A stretch of DNA of 64,000 nt, from positions 62,001 to 126,000 of the forward strand of contig CAJIYN010000001.1 in NCBI GenBank assembly GCA_905181645.1, read 5' to 3'. The notes under the pieces are model-generated. The model searched no databases, was not told the DNA's origin, and worked only from the letters and a program-made list of their open reading frames with translations. A program made the position numbers and the translations under genes. Numbering within the stretch: the first letter of the stretch is position 1; each line of letters begins with the position of its first letter. Shown here piece by piece: positions 42,929-54,281 of the stretch. The stretch is from an uncultured SAR86 cluster bacterium. GTDB taxonomy: Bacteria; Pseudomonadota; Gammaproteobacteria; Magnimaribacterales; D2472.

Positions 42929-44729
42929 TTAGTCGTCTAAGAAACTCTTAAGATGACTTGATCGACTAGGATGACGTAATTTTCTTAACGCTTTAGCTTC
43001 GATCTGCCTAATACGTTCTCTGGTTACATCAAATTGTTTTCCAACTTCTTCTAAGGTGTGATCAGTATTCATTCCAATACCAAATCTCATTCTTAAAACT
43101 TTTGCCTCTCTTGCTGTAAGAGAAGATAAGACGTCATCAGTAGCAAAGTGCAAACTATCCTCAGTTGCATTTTGTAATGGTGACTCAATAACAGTATCTT
43201 CAATAAAATCTCCTAGACTGCGAATCTTCATCATCGCCAATTGGAGTTTCTGTTGAAATAGGCTCTTTAGCTATTTTTAATACCTTTCTAACTTTATCCT
43301 CAGGCATATCTAGCTCTTTGCTTAACTCATCAGGTGTAGGCTCTCTTCCTATATCCTGCATCATCTGTCTTGATACTCTATTAAGCTTATTAATAGTCTC
43401 AATCATATGCACAGGTATTCTAATCGTTCTTGCTTGGTCAGCAATTGATCTTGTAATAGCCTGTCTAATCCACCAAGTAGCATAAGTAGAAAACTTATAA
43501 CCTCTTCTATATTCGAATTTATCAACAGCCTTCATTAAACCAATATTTCCTTCTTGGATTAAATCTAAGAACTGAAGTCCTCTGTTTGTATATTTTTTAG
43601 CAATAGATATAACAAGTCTTAAGTTAGCCTCAACCATATCCTTCTTAGCTCTTCGCATTTTGGTTTCACCCATAGACATGCTTCTATTAATTTCTTTAAT
43701 CTCTTTAACGCTTAAGCCAACTGCTTTCTCTAAAGCTATAACTTCTTTTTGAGCAATGACAACATCCTGTTTCACTACCTGTAAAAATCTTTTTTATACT
43801 TTTTCTCTTTCATTAAAGAATCTACCCATCTAACTTTTGTTAAGTTATCTGTATAAGTAGCTAAGAAATCTTTTCTTGGCATTCTTGCCTTTCTAACAAC
43901 TAACATTTGAATAGCTTTTTCTCTTTCTCTAATTTCATTCAAACCAGATCTAGCGATTGAAGCTAATTCTTCAAACATTTTTGGACTAAATTTTAGAAAT
44001 TGGAAAATCTCTCCAACTTTCTTGAATTCTGCGTTTGCTTCTTTTGAGTGTCGTCCTTTTGATTCAATAACTTTAAGAGTTTTATTATATTGACGTTTCA
44101 GATTGGTCATTCTTCTTTGGACTTCTTCCATGTCAGGACCAGTAGGTTTTTCATCATCATCCTCTTCGGCTTTAGCTCTTTCACTTCCAGGACCAGCTGA
44201 AGGAACTTCTTCCATCTCTTCTAAAAAGCCTGTTAAAAGATCATTAATCTTTTTCTCACCATCTTTTACCATCTGATGGTAATCGATTACAAATTCGACT
44301 GTCTTTGGATATGGAACACTGGCGTTAAGAAGATCTCTCATGCCTTCTTCAATTCTTTTAGCAATTTCGATTTCGCCTTCACGAGTAAGAAGATCAACAG
44401 TTCCCATTTCACGCATATACATTCTTACAGGATCAGTTGTTCTTCCTGTTTCATTCTCTACAGCTGCTAATGCCTGCAGCAGCTTGTTCTAAAGCAACGT
44501 CATCTGAATCTTCAGATTCAGCTAGTAATAGGTCATCGGCATCAGGAGCTGTTTCATGAACTTGAAGACCAAGATCATTGATCATTCCAATAATTTCTTC
44601 TACTTGATCTGGATCGGAAATATCATCAGGCAAGTGATCATTAACATCTGCATATGTTAAATAACCTTGCTCTCTGCCCTTTTCAATCAGTTCAGATATC
44701 TTTGAGCCTTTCTTGCTAAGTTTGTCCAC
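42929..44729 (-). CDS. rpoD: RNA polymerase sigma factor RpoD (sigma 70), frameshifted
   Basis: Start ATG ending at 44729. Region 1.1 begins [28 protein letters not shown]. Region 1.2 has [26 protein letters not shown], region 2 has [56 protein letters not shown], and region 4 has [30 protein letters not shown]. The frame breaks at ~44445, ~43778 and ~43215. An essential gene, so these must be sequence errors. It lies downstream of dnaG. Confidence 0.95.
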
Positions 44730-44779
44730 TGAATCTCCGTATATTTAGTCTTATCTATGTTGGGATAAATTACTAATTT

Positions 44780-46538
44780 TCAATCTCTTTTTGAGCTTAA
44801 ATTTTTCAATAAAGCTGTGTCTTCTTCACTTAATTCAGCTTTCTTTAAAATGAACTGTTGAAGCTCTCTTCTTTCGGCTGATGAAATGTGCTGCATATTA
44901 TACTTTTCTTTTAAGATTTCCTCTCTATCTTTTTGTTTTTTTACAAAACTATGTAAACAGTCCTGCAACATGCTTAAAGCATTTTCTTCTGTTAAAGCTA
45001 TTTCAACGTAATCCCAAATACCCGATAATTCAGAAAAGACCTTATCGTCTTCAAAAACAATAGAGGCATTACTAATATTTCCACTTTTATTTTGTACCTC
45101 TAAAAGAAACAAAAACTTTTCATTATTATGAATAGATTCAAACGCTCTATCTTTTGCAAGATGCGGATACTGAATTAGTGCTGTAAAAATTCCTACAATA
45201 GCCTTTCTTGCTAAAAGCGAACCACTGTTCTCCTCCTTGGAACCTGCCTCACTTGGAGCTGGGATATTTCTGGGTTTTTGAGTATTCGAAGAGATTAAAC
45301 TCGCAAAGTCTAATCTACATATTGAAGCAATTTCTTCAATATAAGCCTGTTTCAGGGTTTCATTATTAATGCTATTAATTAAAGGTATAGCAAATTTAGC
45401 AGCCTTAGATCTTCCTTCGATAGTTTCAAGGTCATCAACTTTTTTAATTCTTGATAAAAAGAATTTAGAAAAAGAAATATTGTTATCTAGAAGTTTAAGA
45501 AAAGCTTCTTTGCCTTTTTCGTTGATATAGCTATCTGGGTCATAGCCTTCTTCTAAAAAGATAAAACCTATTTTTACATCTTCTCTTAAGATAGGTAATG
45601 CGTTCTCAACAGCTTTCCATGCTGCTTTTCGGCCAGCAAGGTCTCCATCAAATGCTACATATATATTCTTTGCATACCGCATAAGTTTTGAGACATGCTT
45701 TGCAGTTATTGCAGTCCCAAGTGATGCGACAGCATTTTTAACTCCATTTTGATGCAAATGCTATTACGTCCATATAACCTTCAACAATATATAGAATGTT
45801 TTTTGATTCCTTATATTTTTTTGCTTGATGTAAATTATATAAAACTCTTTTGTGATATATATCACTTTCTGGAGAATTTAAATACTTAGCAGCCTTTTTG
45901 TCGTTGGTTAAAATTCTGCCTCCAAAACCCAAAGTACGACCACTCATACTTAAAATAGGAAATATAACTCGTCCCTTAAAACGATCAAATTGTTTTTCGC
46001 CTTTTACACTAAAAAGTCCTGACTCTAAAATATCTGGTTTCGGATATTTTGCTGAAACTTTGTCATACAAATTTGTCCATCCGTCTTTTGCATAACCAAG
46101 ATTAAAAAATGCAGCTGTCTCTCCTGAAATCCCTCTATTCTTTAAATATTTAACAGCCTCAGCTCCATCAGAAGATTTCAATGTGCTCTTGTAAATCGTA
46201 TTAGCTTCATCGTTAATTTCTTTAGCCTTAGTTTCTTTAGCTTTTGTTTCTTTAGCTTTTGCTGCTGCTCTTGAAGCAATAGTCTCAACAGCATCTACAA
46301 AATCAAGATTTTCATAACGTCTTAAAAAATGTATGGAATTTCCAGAAGCGTTACAGACAAAACAATAAAAAAATTGCTTGTCTTGATTAACAGCCATTGA
46401 GGGCTTCTTATCGTCATGAAATGGACATAAGCACCAAAAATTTTGACCTTTTTGATTTAACTGTATTCTTCTGCCAACAATGTCGACTATATCGGATTGA
46501 TCAAGAATTTGATCTATAAAACTAGAGGGTATCGACAC
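44780..46538 (-). CDS. dnaG: DNA primase, one frameshift
   Basis: Zinc-binding domain with CLCPFHDDKKPSMAV and FYCFVCNASGNSI. The Toprim domain has YIVEGYMDVIAFA and, after a frameshift at ~45745, VAFDGDLAGRKAA and EEGYDPDSYI. A C-terminal helicase-binding domain follows. DnaG makes RNA primers for replication. A short tandem ETKAK repeat (~46205-46265) sits in the linker after the zinc domain. Its start overlaps ruvX by 17 bases. rpsU, usually before dnaG in Gammaproteobacteria, is absent here. Confidence 0.95.
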
Positions 46539-46925
46539 TTTTATTGAACCAGTTATCTAATATAATTTTAGCTGCATGGGCATCTACTAATGTAGAGCCT
46601 ATATCTGCTACCTTTTCTCTTGCTTCAAAACTAGTAAGTCGTTCATCCACATATTCACACTTTATTTTTGATATTTTTGTGAGTTTTTTCACAAAACTTT
46701 CTACAGTTTTCATAATATCACTTTCTGTTCCATCCATATTAAGAGGTTTGCCTACTAAAATTAATTCTGGCTTCCACTCATTTAGCACCTCTTCAATCTC
46801 AGGCCAATTTATTTTATTTCTATAATTAAAAATCCATTTTAAATTTTAATGGTATGTGTGTTAATCCATCAGGATTATCAGAATCGGATTTTCTTGGTAC
46901 CAAAATCGAAAGCTAGTATTTGCAT
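46522..46925 (-). CDS. ruvX: RuvX/YqgF Holliday junction resolvase-like protein, broken
   Basis: Start ATG ending at 46925 with MQILAFDFGTKKI, the RNase-H-like fold beginning. After ~80 bases that cannot be read in frame, it continues NEWKPELILVGKPLNMDGT, YVDERLTSFEA and DAHAAKIILDNWF, the YqgF signature. YqgF is proposed to process 16S rRNA 5' ends and can act as a Holliday-junction nuclease. It lies after tonB on the same strand and overlaps dnaG. Confidence 0.85.
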
Positions 46926-46931
46926 ATTCTT

Positions 46932-47551
46932 CTAACCACCAAAGTTCCAATCTCTAACTATTTCTAGAATCTTATAGCCTTTTTGCATGTCATCATTAAA
47001 AGGTTTAAAGGGTGCGGACTCTTTTAAGATTTGCAATGCGAGCTTATCAGTTTCCTTGCTACCAGAGGAAATAAGAATCTCTGATTTTAATAAATTACCA
47101 AATGAGTCTACCGTGGCCATTAATCTGACTGTTTGATTAGATACAGCATAATCAGAGGCAGTAATAACACTCTCCCCTATAGTTTCTACTTTTCTTTGCC
47201 AAGCATTTAAATAAAAGGCTTCTGAGGAATTTACGTCTGAATTTGCTTCCAATCTTTTAACTTTATAACTTTCAGCTCGCATATCTTTTCTTTTAGCAAT
47301 ACTATCTGCTGTTTCTGGAGAAAATCCACTAGAGCTTCTTCATTCATACTTAAAAAGCCATCTTGCTCAACAGAAGAATTGGCAAGTCTAATATTAATAA
47401 TGGGCGAATCTTCAAAAGTTGGAAGATCATATATATTAGAAAATGTAATTCCAAAAATTACTAGAAGATGAACTCCAATAGATATATACGTTGATTTACC
47501 AATATCTAATCGTCTTCTAACTTTTTTATTGCTAAGAATTGCATAACTCAT
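46932..47551 (-). CDS. TonB-like energy transducer, frameshifted
   Basis: ATG ending at 47551. One N-terminal membrane helix (STYISIGVHLLVIFGITFS) and, after a frameshift at ~47255, a helical linker and a C-terminal TonB domain: VRLMATVDSFGNLLKSEILISSGS, LALQILKESAPFKPF. It transfers energy to outer-membrane receptors; this window has two. In many gammaproteobacteria a tonB-like gene lies between gshB and ruvX, as here. Confidence 0.8.
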
Positions 47552-48479
47552 AAATCAGCAAACAATTCCTTAATAGGATCCTCTCCAGTCTGTTCAAATA
47601 TTTCTCTTGCGCAAGTTGGGCTTGTTACATTAATCTCAGTTACCTTGCTGCCGATCATATCCAAACCAGCAAATAGAATTCCATTTTTAACTAAGACTTC
47701 GCCTATTTCAGTTGCTACTGCTTCTTGATGTGGCTTTAAATCTTGCGCAACCCCTTTCCCGCCTGCTGCTAGATTGCCTTTAAAACTTCCACCCTGGGGG
47801 ATTCTTGCTAAAGTTTTTTGAAATGGTTTTCCGTTAATAATAAGTATTCTAAAGTCACCATCATAAATTTCAGGAAGAAATTCTTGTCCTACAATTGAGG
47901 TTGAACCTTGATTTGTTAAGTCCTCAATAATGGCTTCTTCTTCAGAGCCTATCTCGTTTAATTTATAAATTGATTCTCCGCCCATGCCATTTAAGGGCTT
48001 GATAACTATTTCATTAAAATCTTGTGCGAAAGATCTAAGGCCAAAGGAGATTTATTGTTTTTTCTAACAATATATTTAGCAAAATATAGAGCAAATATCT
48101 TCTCATTAAATTTCTTTACTGCACTTGGATCATTGATGATATTTGCACCCTCTGAACTTGCTAAATCAAGTAAATGCAGTGTATTCATATAGTCTTGATC
48201 AACTGGGGGATCTTTACGCATAAATACACATTTAAAGTCCTTAAGATTAATATCCTCACTAGCTTCTTGTAAAAGAATTTCTTTATCTTTTAACTCAATT
48301 GCATATGCGCATGCCTTTACAGAGGCGTTTTGAAAAGAAATATCACTTGTCTCGCATTGGAAGGATGAAATACCTAATCTTTGAGCATGTTCAACCATAA
48401 ATAATGATGTGTCTTTACTAACATTAAGTGTAGATACCGGATCTGTTATAAATAAAATTTTATTGCTCATGAAACTCAA
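47548..48479 (-). CDS. gshB: Glutathione synthetase, one frameshift
   Basis: ILFITDPVSTLNVSKDTSLFM, RKDPPVDQDYM, INDPSAVKKFNEKIFALYF and, after a frameshift at ~48000, LNGMGGESIYKL, FLPEIYDGDFRILIINGKP and NGILFAGLDMIGSKVTEINVTSP are the GshB motifs. The enzyme adds glycine to gamma-glutamylcysteine. It overlaps rsmE and the tonB gene by four bases each, so the three are one operon. Confidence 0.95.
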
Positions 48480-49208
48480 ATATTTCCTAAAAAGGATTGG
48501 ATTAGAGTAGCGCTAATTATCGGCGCTGTCTCTGCTCTAAGAATATTTTTTCCCAATGATTTAACAGAGATATTCTTTTCTAACATGGTAAACCTTTCTT
48601 CATCAGAAAAACCAGACTCTGGGCCGGTAATAAAAATATATTCGTCTTTATCAGCTAAGTCATTTGAAGATAAATGATTGGTAGCTTCTAGATCAAAAAA
48701 ACATGCGAAATTATTTGATGCTGCTATGGATGGTTTATTAAAAACCTCTGTCAAGTCATCGCAATGCTCTAGCTTTGGTAAAAAATTTATTCCAGATTGT
48801 TTGCATGCTCCTATCGCTACCTCTTGAAGTTTGTCTTTTAATTTAGATAAGTCTTTTTTTAAAACCTCTAAAGATTCATCTAAAGCAAAAAATTTGACTT
48901 CCATATAACTTAATTTTTGAACCATAAAAGACATATTATCTTTCTTAATATATGGAAGGACTCCAACTAGCTGATTACTTAAATTTTGTGTTTCTTTTGA
49001 TGACGGTATGAGTTCTAGTTGAGCATTTCTTTTAGAACTAACAGTAATGTTAGCCTTCACAAGACAAACCTTCTCCATCAAATAATTCGATAATATCGCC
49101 TTCTTTTAATCTAAGCACTGTTGCTATGTGCGAGGACTGAGCAGGATCAAGCTTAAAAGCTGAACTGATATTAGCTAAATTTTTAAAATACATTCTATGA
49201 GTTTTCAC
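48476..49208 (-). CDS. rsmE: 16S rRNA m3U1498 methyltransferase
   Basis: GTG start ending at 49208: MYFKNLANISSAF and SHIATVLRLKEGDIIELFDGEG (PUA-like domain). After a frameshift at ~49080 the SPOUT domain reads FITGPESGFSDEER and LGKNILRAETAPIISATL, with the SAM-binding knot. RsmE methylates U1498 in 16S rRNA. First gene of the rsmE-gshB-tonB-ruvX-dnaG-rpoD run. Confidence 0.9.
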
Positions 49209-49241
49209 AATACCATTATAATAACTATTAAAATTCTATAA

Positions 49242-49805
49242 ATGGCTATTCATACTTTACTTTTAATAAGACACGGCGAAGCAAGTGCATCATTTGGTGA
49301 GCACACCGACCCTGGTTTAAGTAATGATGGCAAAAAACAAGCTGAAAAGTTAATGGAGACTCTTTCAAAAGAAAATTTTGATAATTTTAAATTTATCTCT
49401 AGTCCAAAACTAAGAGCCATTGAAACAGCACAGCCTCTCAGATTGGAATACAACAAAGATCTTGTTATACGAAATGAGTTTTCTGAAATACCTTCTAATA
49501 ATATTCCTGGCCATGAAAAGCAAGAATGGTTGAGAGGCGTTATGTCACAAGAAACCACAGCGCTTCCTGAGGCAGTAAAGCTTTGGCAGAATAATATTAT
49601 GAGCGGCCTTTTAAATATTAATAGTGATGCAATTATCTTTAGTCACTTTATGGTGATAAATGCAATTGCGGCATCAGTCCTTAAAAATAATAAATTACTC
49701 TACTTCTATCCAGATTACACTTCATGCACTAGATTATCAGTCGAAGATAATCAAATTATTGAAATTATTCTTGGTGATGATAAAAAAACTTTAATTAATC
49801 TTTAA
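49242..49805 (+). CDS. Histidine phosphatase family protein
   Basis: An intact 187-residue protein. LLLIRHGEASASFGE has the catalytic RHG, SSPKLRAIETAQPL has the second Arg, and IIFSHFMVINAI has the second His. Members remove phosphate from sugar phosphates, peptides or proteins. It diverges from rsmE with a short gap. Confidence 0.85.
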   Translation: MAIHTLLLIRHGEASASFGEHTDPGLSNDGKKQAEKLMETLSKENFDNFKFISSPKLRAIETAQPLRLEYNKDLVIRNEFSEIPSNNIPGHEKQEWLRGVMSQETTALPEAVKLWQNNIMSGLLNINSDAIIFSHFMVINAIAASVLKNNKLLYFYPDYTSCTRLSVEDNQIIEIILGDDKKTLINL

Positions 49806-49868
49806 TTTGCTATTGAGCATTTTTTAATCAACTGTAAACTTATGGATTCTGTTTTTTAAAAACTAAGT

Positions 49869-50135
49869 TTGGCAAAAAAAAATACATCTTTCGATGACTA
49901 TTCAAAAAAACCTTTAAAAGAAGAGGTTCGAAAAGCCATGAATCGCTATTATCAGCAACTTGATACAAACATGCCTATCGATGTGTATAAACTTGTCTTA
50001 GATGAGGTAGAGCCGCAATTGCTTATATCGACTATGAAGTTTGTAAATCAAAATCAAAGTAAAGCTTCTCAAATACTTGGTATTAATAGAGCAACTCTTA
50101 GAACAAAATTAAAAAAATATGGACTTTTAAAATGA
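49869..50135 (+). CDS. fis: Fis family nucleoid protein
   Basis: The C-terminus [28 protein letters not shown] is the Fis helix-turn-helix. The N-terminal part is more variable (88 residues; Fis is usually 98). A TTG start at 49869 is the best available. Fis bends DNA and controls rRNA and other promoters. It overlaps purH by four bases, which suggests coupling to growth; in E. coli fis is paired with dusB instead. Confidence 0.85.
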   Translation: MAKKNTSFDDYSKKPLKEEVRKAMNRYYQQLDTNMPIDVYKLVLDEVEPQLLISTMKFVNQNQSKASQILGINRATLRTKLKKYGLLK

Positions 50136-51666
50136 AGCCAATAAAACCAAAAACAGCATTAATAAGCTTATCTGATAAAAATGGTTTAGATACCCTAGTT
50201 CATTTTCTTGTTGCCCAAGAGGTAAAGATTCTCTCTACAGGAGGAACTTATAAAGCTATTAAAGCAATAACTGATAATGTTATTGAAGTATCAGATTTTA
50301 CTGGGTTTGAGGAAATGATGGATGGAAGAGTAAAAACACTTCATCCAAAGATTCATGCTGGCATTCTTGCAAGGCGTGATCAAGATATGGAGGTTCTAAC
50401 TGAACGCGGTTATGAAACTATAGATTTAGTGGTTGTTAACTTATATCCATTTAAAGAAACTATTGCATCAGGATGCTCTTTTGATGAAGCTATTGAAAAA
50501 ATTGATATTGGTGGCCCTACTATGATTCGTTCAGCTGCTAAGAATTTTAAAGATGTAGCTGTTGTTTCTGATCCCTCAGATTATTCTAGACTTATTAATG
50601 AGTGGGAGAGTCAGGATGGTATTTCTTACGATTTTAGGAAAGAGCTCTCATTAAAAGTTTTTACACTTATGGCAGATTACAATGCTGCGATTTCAAATTA
50701 TTTAGCTGGTGAAACTCAATCACATTTACCAGACTATTCTTTTAGTAAAGAAAGCTCTCTGCGTTATGGAGAAAATCCTCATCAAGAAGCAGCCTTTTAA
50801 CATTTGCTAATTTAGAACATAAAAATATTGCTAATGCTGAAATCATCAAGGCAAAGAGCTTTCTTATAATAATTTACTCGATGCAGATGCTGCATGGGAA
50901 TGTGTTCGAGAATTTAGTGAGCCAGCATGTGTGATTGTTAAGCATGCTAATCCTTGTGGTGTTGCTGAGGCTGATTCGATTTTTAATGCTTATGATTTAG
51001 CATTTAAGACAGATCCTACTTCAGCTTTTGGTGGAATTATTGCTTTAAATAAAACTCTGGATACTAAAACAGCTACCGAAATAGATAGTAGGCAGTTTGT
51101 TGAAGTGGTCATTGCGCCTGATTACGAGGAAGGTGCTCTTGATATCTTTGCTAAGAAAAAAAATATAAATATTTTAGAGTTGACCTTATTCAAGATGATC
51201 CTTATCCAGGAGTTATAAAAAAAGTCTCAGGTGGAATATTAATTCAAAGTGATGATACTTTTATGGTTCCACAAGAAGATTTGAAATGTGTTACTAAAAG
51301 ACAGCCAAGAAGCAGAAATGCACGACCTACAGTTTGCTTGGAAAGTAGCAAAATATGTTAAATCCAATGCCATTGTCTATTGTAAAGGGGGCATGACGAT
51401 CGGTGTTGGAGCGGGCCAGATGAGTCGGATTTACAGCACAAGATATGGCTAAAGCAATTAATCTAGAGAAGCCGCTAACGATTGGCTCTGTTGTGGCATC
51501 AGATGCATTTTTTCCATTTAGAGATGGAATTGATAAAGCTGCTTCAAGCGGTATAGCAGCTATTATTCAACCAGGTGGATCCATTAGAGATGAAGAAGTT
51601 ATTGCTGCTGCAGATGAAAATAATATAGCTATGGTATATACAAGTACCAGACACTTTAGGCACTAA
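50132..51666 (+). CDS. purH: Bifunctional AICAR transformylase/IMP cyclohydrolase, frameshifted
   Basis: The N-terminal cyclohydrolase has [40 protein letters not shown]. The formyltransferase reads, across several frame changes (~50800, ~50870, ~51180, ~51310, ~51420), [31 protein letters not shown]-like and [15 protein letters not shown], and ends RHFRH. It makes IMP in the last two steps of purine synthesis. Essential or near-essential, so the many shifts are almost surely errors. It overlaps purD by one base. Confidence 0.9.
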
Positions 51667-52936
51667 TGCAAGTATTAGTAATAGGTTCAGGTGGCAGAGA
51701 GCATGCTTTGGCATGGAAGTCAGCACAAGATGATTCAGTTACCAAAGTATTTGTATGTCCAGGAAATGCTGGCACAGCCTTGGAGCAAAAATTAAGTAAT
51801 ATCTCAATTAATGCAAATGATTTTCAAGCAATAGAAGATTTTTGTATAAAAGAAAATATTGGGCTCGTAATTATTGGTCCTGAGCAGCCTTTGGTGAATG
51901 GCTTAACTGATTATTTGCAAAGTAAGGGCATTAATACTTTTGGGCCTTCTCAAGCTGCAGCTCAATTAGAGGGTTCTAAAACTTTCTCAAAAGACTTCTT
52001 CGTTAAGTACGGCATACCAACTGCTGGCTATGCTTCGTTTAATGATTATGATTCTTCAAAAAATCACATTGATGATATTGATTATCCTACAGTTGTTAAA
52101 GCTGATGGTCTTGCTGCTGGTAAAGGTGTCATTATTTGCAATAACAAAGGGGATGCTGTTGAGGCATTAGAAAGTATTTTTAAAGATCAGGCTTTTGGTG
52201 AAGCTGGGAGTAGAGTTGATTAGAAGAATTTTTAGAGGGTGAAGAAGCTAGTTTTATTGCTGTAGTTAGTAAAGATAAAATAGTTTCACTTGCTACAAGC
52301 CAAGATCATAAGGCTGTTGGTCAGAAGGAGATGTGGGTAAAAATACTGGAGGTATGGGTGCTTACTCACCTGCTCCTATCGTTGATGAGCGTATGCATCA
52401 AAAAATTCTTAATGAAGTCATGAAACCAACTATGGATGGTTTGATTGCAGAGGGCTCGCCCTACTTAGGATTTCTTTATGCTGGGGTCATGATTAGCAAG
52501 GGTGAGTTAAAAGTTCTTGAGTTTAACTGTCGCTTTGGGGATCCTGAAACGCAACCTATTTTACTCAGACTGAAATCTAGCCTCGTTCAATTATGCCTTG
52601 CTGCTATTGATGATCAATTGGATTCATATGAAATAAAGTGGACTGACAAACATGCATGTGGAGTTGTTATAGCTAGCGCAGGTTATCCAGAGAGCTACGC
52701 ATCGAATCATAAAGTTACTATTAAGCCTTCAAGTGATGAAGATATGAAACTCTTTCATGCCGGAACTAAACTTTATGATCAGAAAATACTTACTTCTGGT
52801 GGTAGAGTTTTTTGTGCCACAGCTTTAGGTGATGATTTAAAGGCAGCTCAAGAAAAAGCTTATAATTTAGTGGATACAGTTTCTTTTGAAGGAGCTTTTT
52901 GCTAGAAAAGATATTGGTTTTAAAGTTATTAAATGA
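51666..52936 (+). CDS. purD: Phosphoribosylamine-glycine ligase, frameshifted
   Basis: [44 protein letters not shown] and an ATP-grasp centre TVVKADGLAAGKGVI. After frame changes at ~52220 and ~52325, GKNTGGMGAYSPAP and EFNCRFGDPETQPIL follow. A further shift at ~52900 gives the end RKDIGFKVIK. PurD makes glycinamide ribonucleotide. Stop overlaps the coq7 ATG. Confidence 0.9.
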
Positions 52937-53568
52937 GTTTTATAGATAACATTGTTAATGAATTTGATATTGCACTAAAGACTCTATCAAATAAAAAAAC
53001 TGGGACAGATAGAAACTATCCTGCTGAGCCTGCTGAAAAGAATTCTGAAGAGCTTACAAAAAAAGAAAAAAAATTATCTATTCAAATGATGCGAGTCAAT
53101 TTAGCTGGGGAAGTTGCAGCTCAAGCTCTATATAGAGGCCAGGCAATGGTATGCAAGGATCCAGAAATAAAAAAACATTTAATTGAAGCGGGAGAAGAAG
53201 AGACAGATCATCTTATTTGGTGTAAAAAGCGCTTAGATGAGTTAGATGGAAAAGGCTCAATCCTAAATCCAATTTGGTATGCAGGCTCTTTTGCCATAGG
53301 AGCAGTTTTTGGTAATTTTGGTGAAAAAGTTAGTTTGGGTTTTGTAGAAGAAACAGAAAAGCAAGTGGTAGCACATATAGACAAGCACTTAGATAAAATA
53401 TCACCTAAAGATAAAGAGACAATTGAAATATTGAAAACGATGCGTGAAGACGAAGACCTTCATGCTCAGCAAGCTGTTGATAATGGTGGAGAAGAACTTA
53501 AAATTCCAGCAAAAAAAATAATGTCTGCTACTGCAAAAGTAATGACAACAACAAGCACTTATATTTAA
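52933..53568 (+). CDS. coq7: Coq7-type demethoxyubiquinone hydroxylase
   Basis: An intact 211-residue protein. The diiron ligands are visible: E in RVNLAGEVAAQ, E/H in AGEEETDHLIW, E in SLGFVEETEKQV and EDEDLHAQQA. A membrane-binding hydrophobic part (PIWYAGSFAIGAVFGNF) lies in the middle. It hydroxylates the quinone ring in ubiquinone synthesis. Convergent with trpC; 3' ends overlap by 4 bases. Confidence 0.92.
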   Translation: MSFIDNIVNEFDIALKTLSNKKTGTDRNYPAEPAEKNSEELTKKEKKLSIQMMRVNLAGEVAAQALYRGQAMVCKDPEIKKHLIEAGEEETDHLIWCKKRLDELDGKGSILNPIWYAGSFAIGAVFGNFGEKVSLGFVEETEKQVVAHIDKHLDKISPKDKETIEILKTMREDEDLHAQQAVDNGGEELKIPAKKIMSATAKVMTTTSTYI

Positions 53569-54281
53569 AAGCTTCCCCTCATAAGACTCTCACCAATTAA
53601 AAAAACACTAATACCTCTTTCTTTTAAATAGCTCAGATCATCTTTATTTTTAATACCGGATTCAGCAATAAAAATATTATCACCCGAGAAAGAATTTTTT
53701 AAATTCACCGAGTTATTAATATCAACTTCAAATGTTTTGAGGTTTCTATTATTAACTCCTATTAATGCATTATTAAAATGCTGCTTTTTCCTTATTATTA
53801 CTTCAATCAAATCAGCTAAAGCTACAAAATCTGTTATTTCTATATCTGACAGAATGCTAGCGATGAGTAAAATACAGTCAGCTCCTATTAATTTAGCTTC
53901 ATAGATTTGATATTCATCAACCATAAAATCTTTTCTTAAAATAGGTAGTGATGTTATTGCTTTAACGTCTTCTAAGTATTGATTACTACCTAAAAAGAAG
54001 TCTTCTTCTGTAAGAATAGATAAGGCTGCAGCCCCAAAAGCCTCATATTCTTGAGCTTTTTGGATTGGATCAAAGTTCTCGCTAATAATCCCTGCACTTG
54101 GTGAAGCTTTCTTTATTTCTGCAATAACAGCCTCTGCTTTTCCAGCAAGACTTGCCTTAAATTTACCCTTTGGAAGATCTAGTCTGCTCAGCTGCAATTT
54201 AATTTCATCTAAAGATACTGCTGCCTTTTTCTCAACTAATTTAGCTTTAGTATTTTTTACAATGTCATTTAAAATTGTCAT
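53565..54281 (-). CDS. trpC: Indole-3-glycerol phosphate synthase
   Basis: An intact TIM barrel of 238 residues: VIAEIKKASPSAGII, LSILTEEDFFLGS, ILRKDFMVDEYQIYEA, LIGVNNRNLKTFEVDI and FIAESGIKNKDD. It converts CdRP to indoleglycerol phosphate in tryptophan synthesis. Single-domain (no PRAI fusion). It is last of a trpEGDC operon, starting where trpD stops. Confidence 0.95.
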   Translation of the reverse strand: MTILNDIVKNTKAKLVEKKAAVSLDEIKLQLSRLDLPKGKFKASLAGKAEAVIAEIKKASPSAGIISENFDPIQKAQEYEAFGAAALSILTEEDFFLGSNQYLEDVKAITSLPILRKDFMVDEYQIYEAKLIGADCILLIASILSDIEITDFVALADLIEVIIRKKQHFNNALIGVNNRNLKTFEVDINNSVNLKNSFSGDNIFIAESGIKNKDDLSYLKERGISVFLIGESLMRGSF

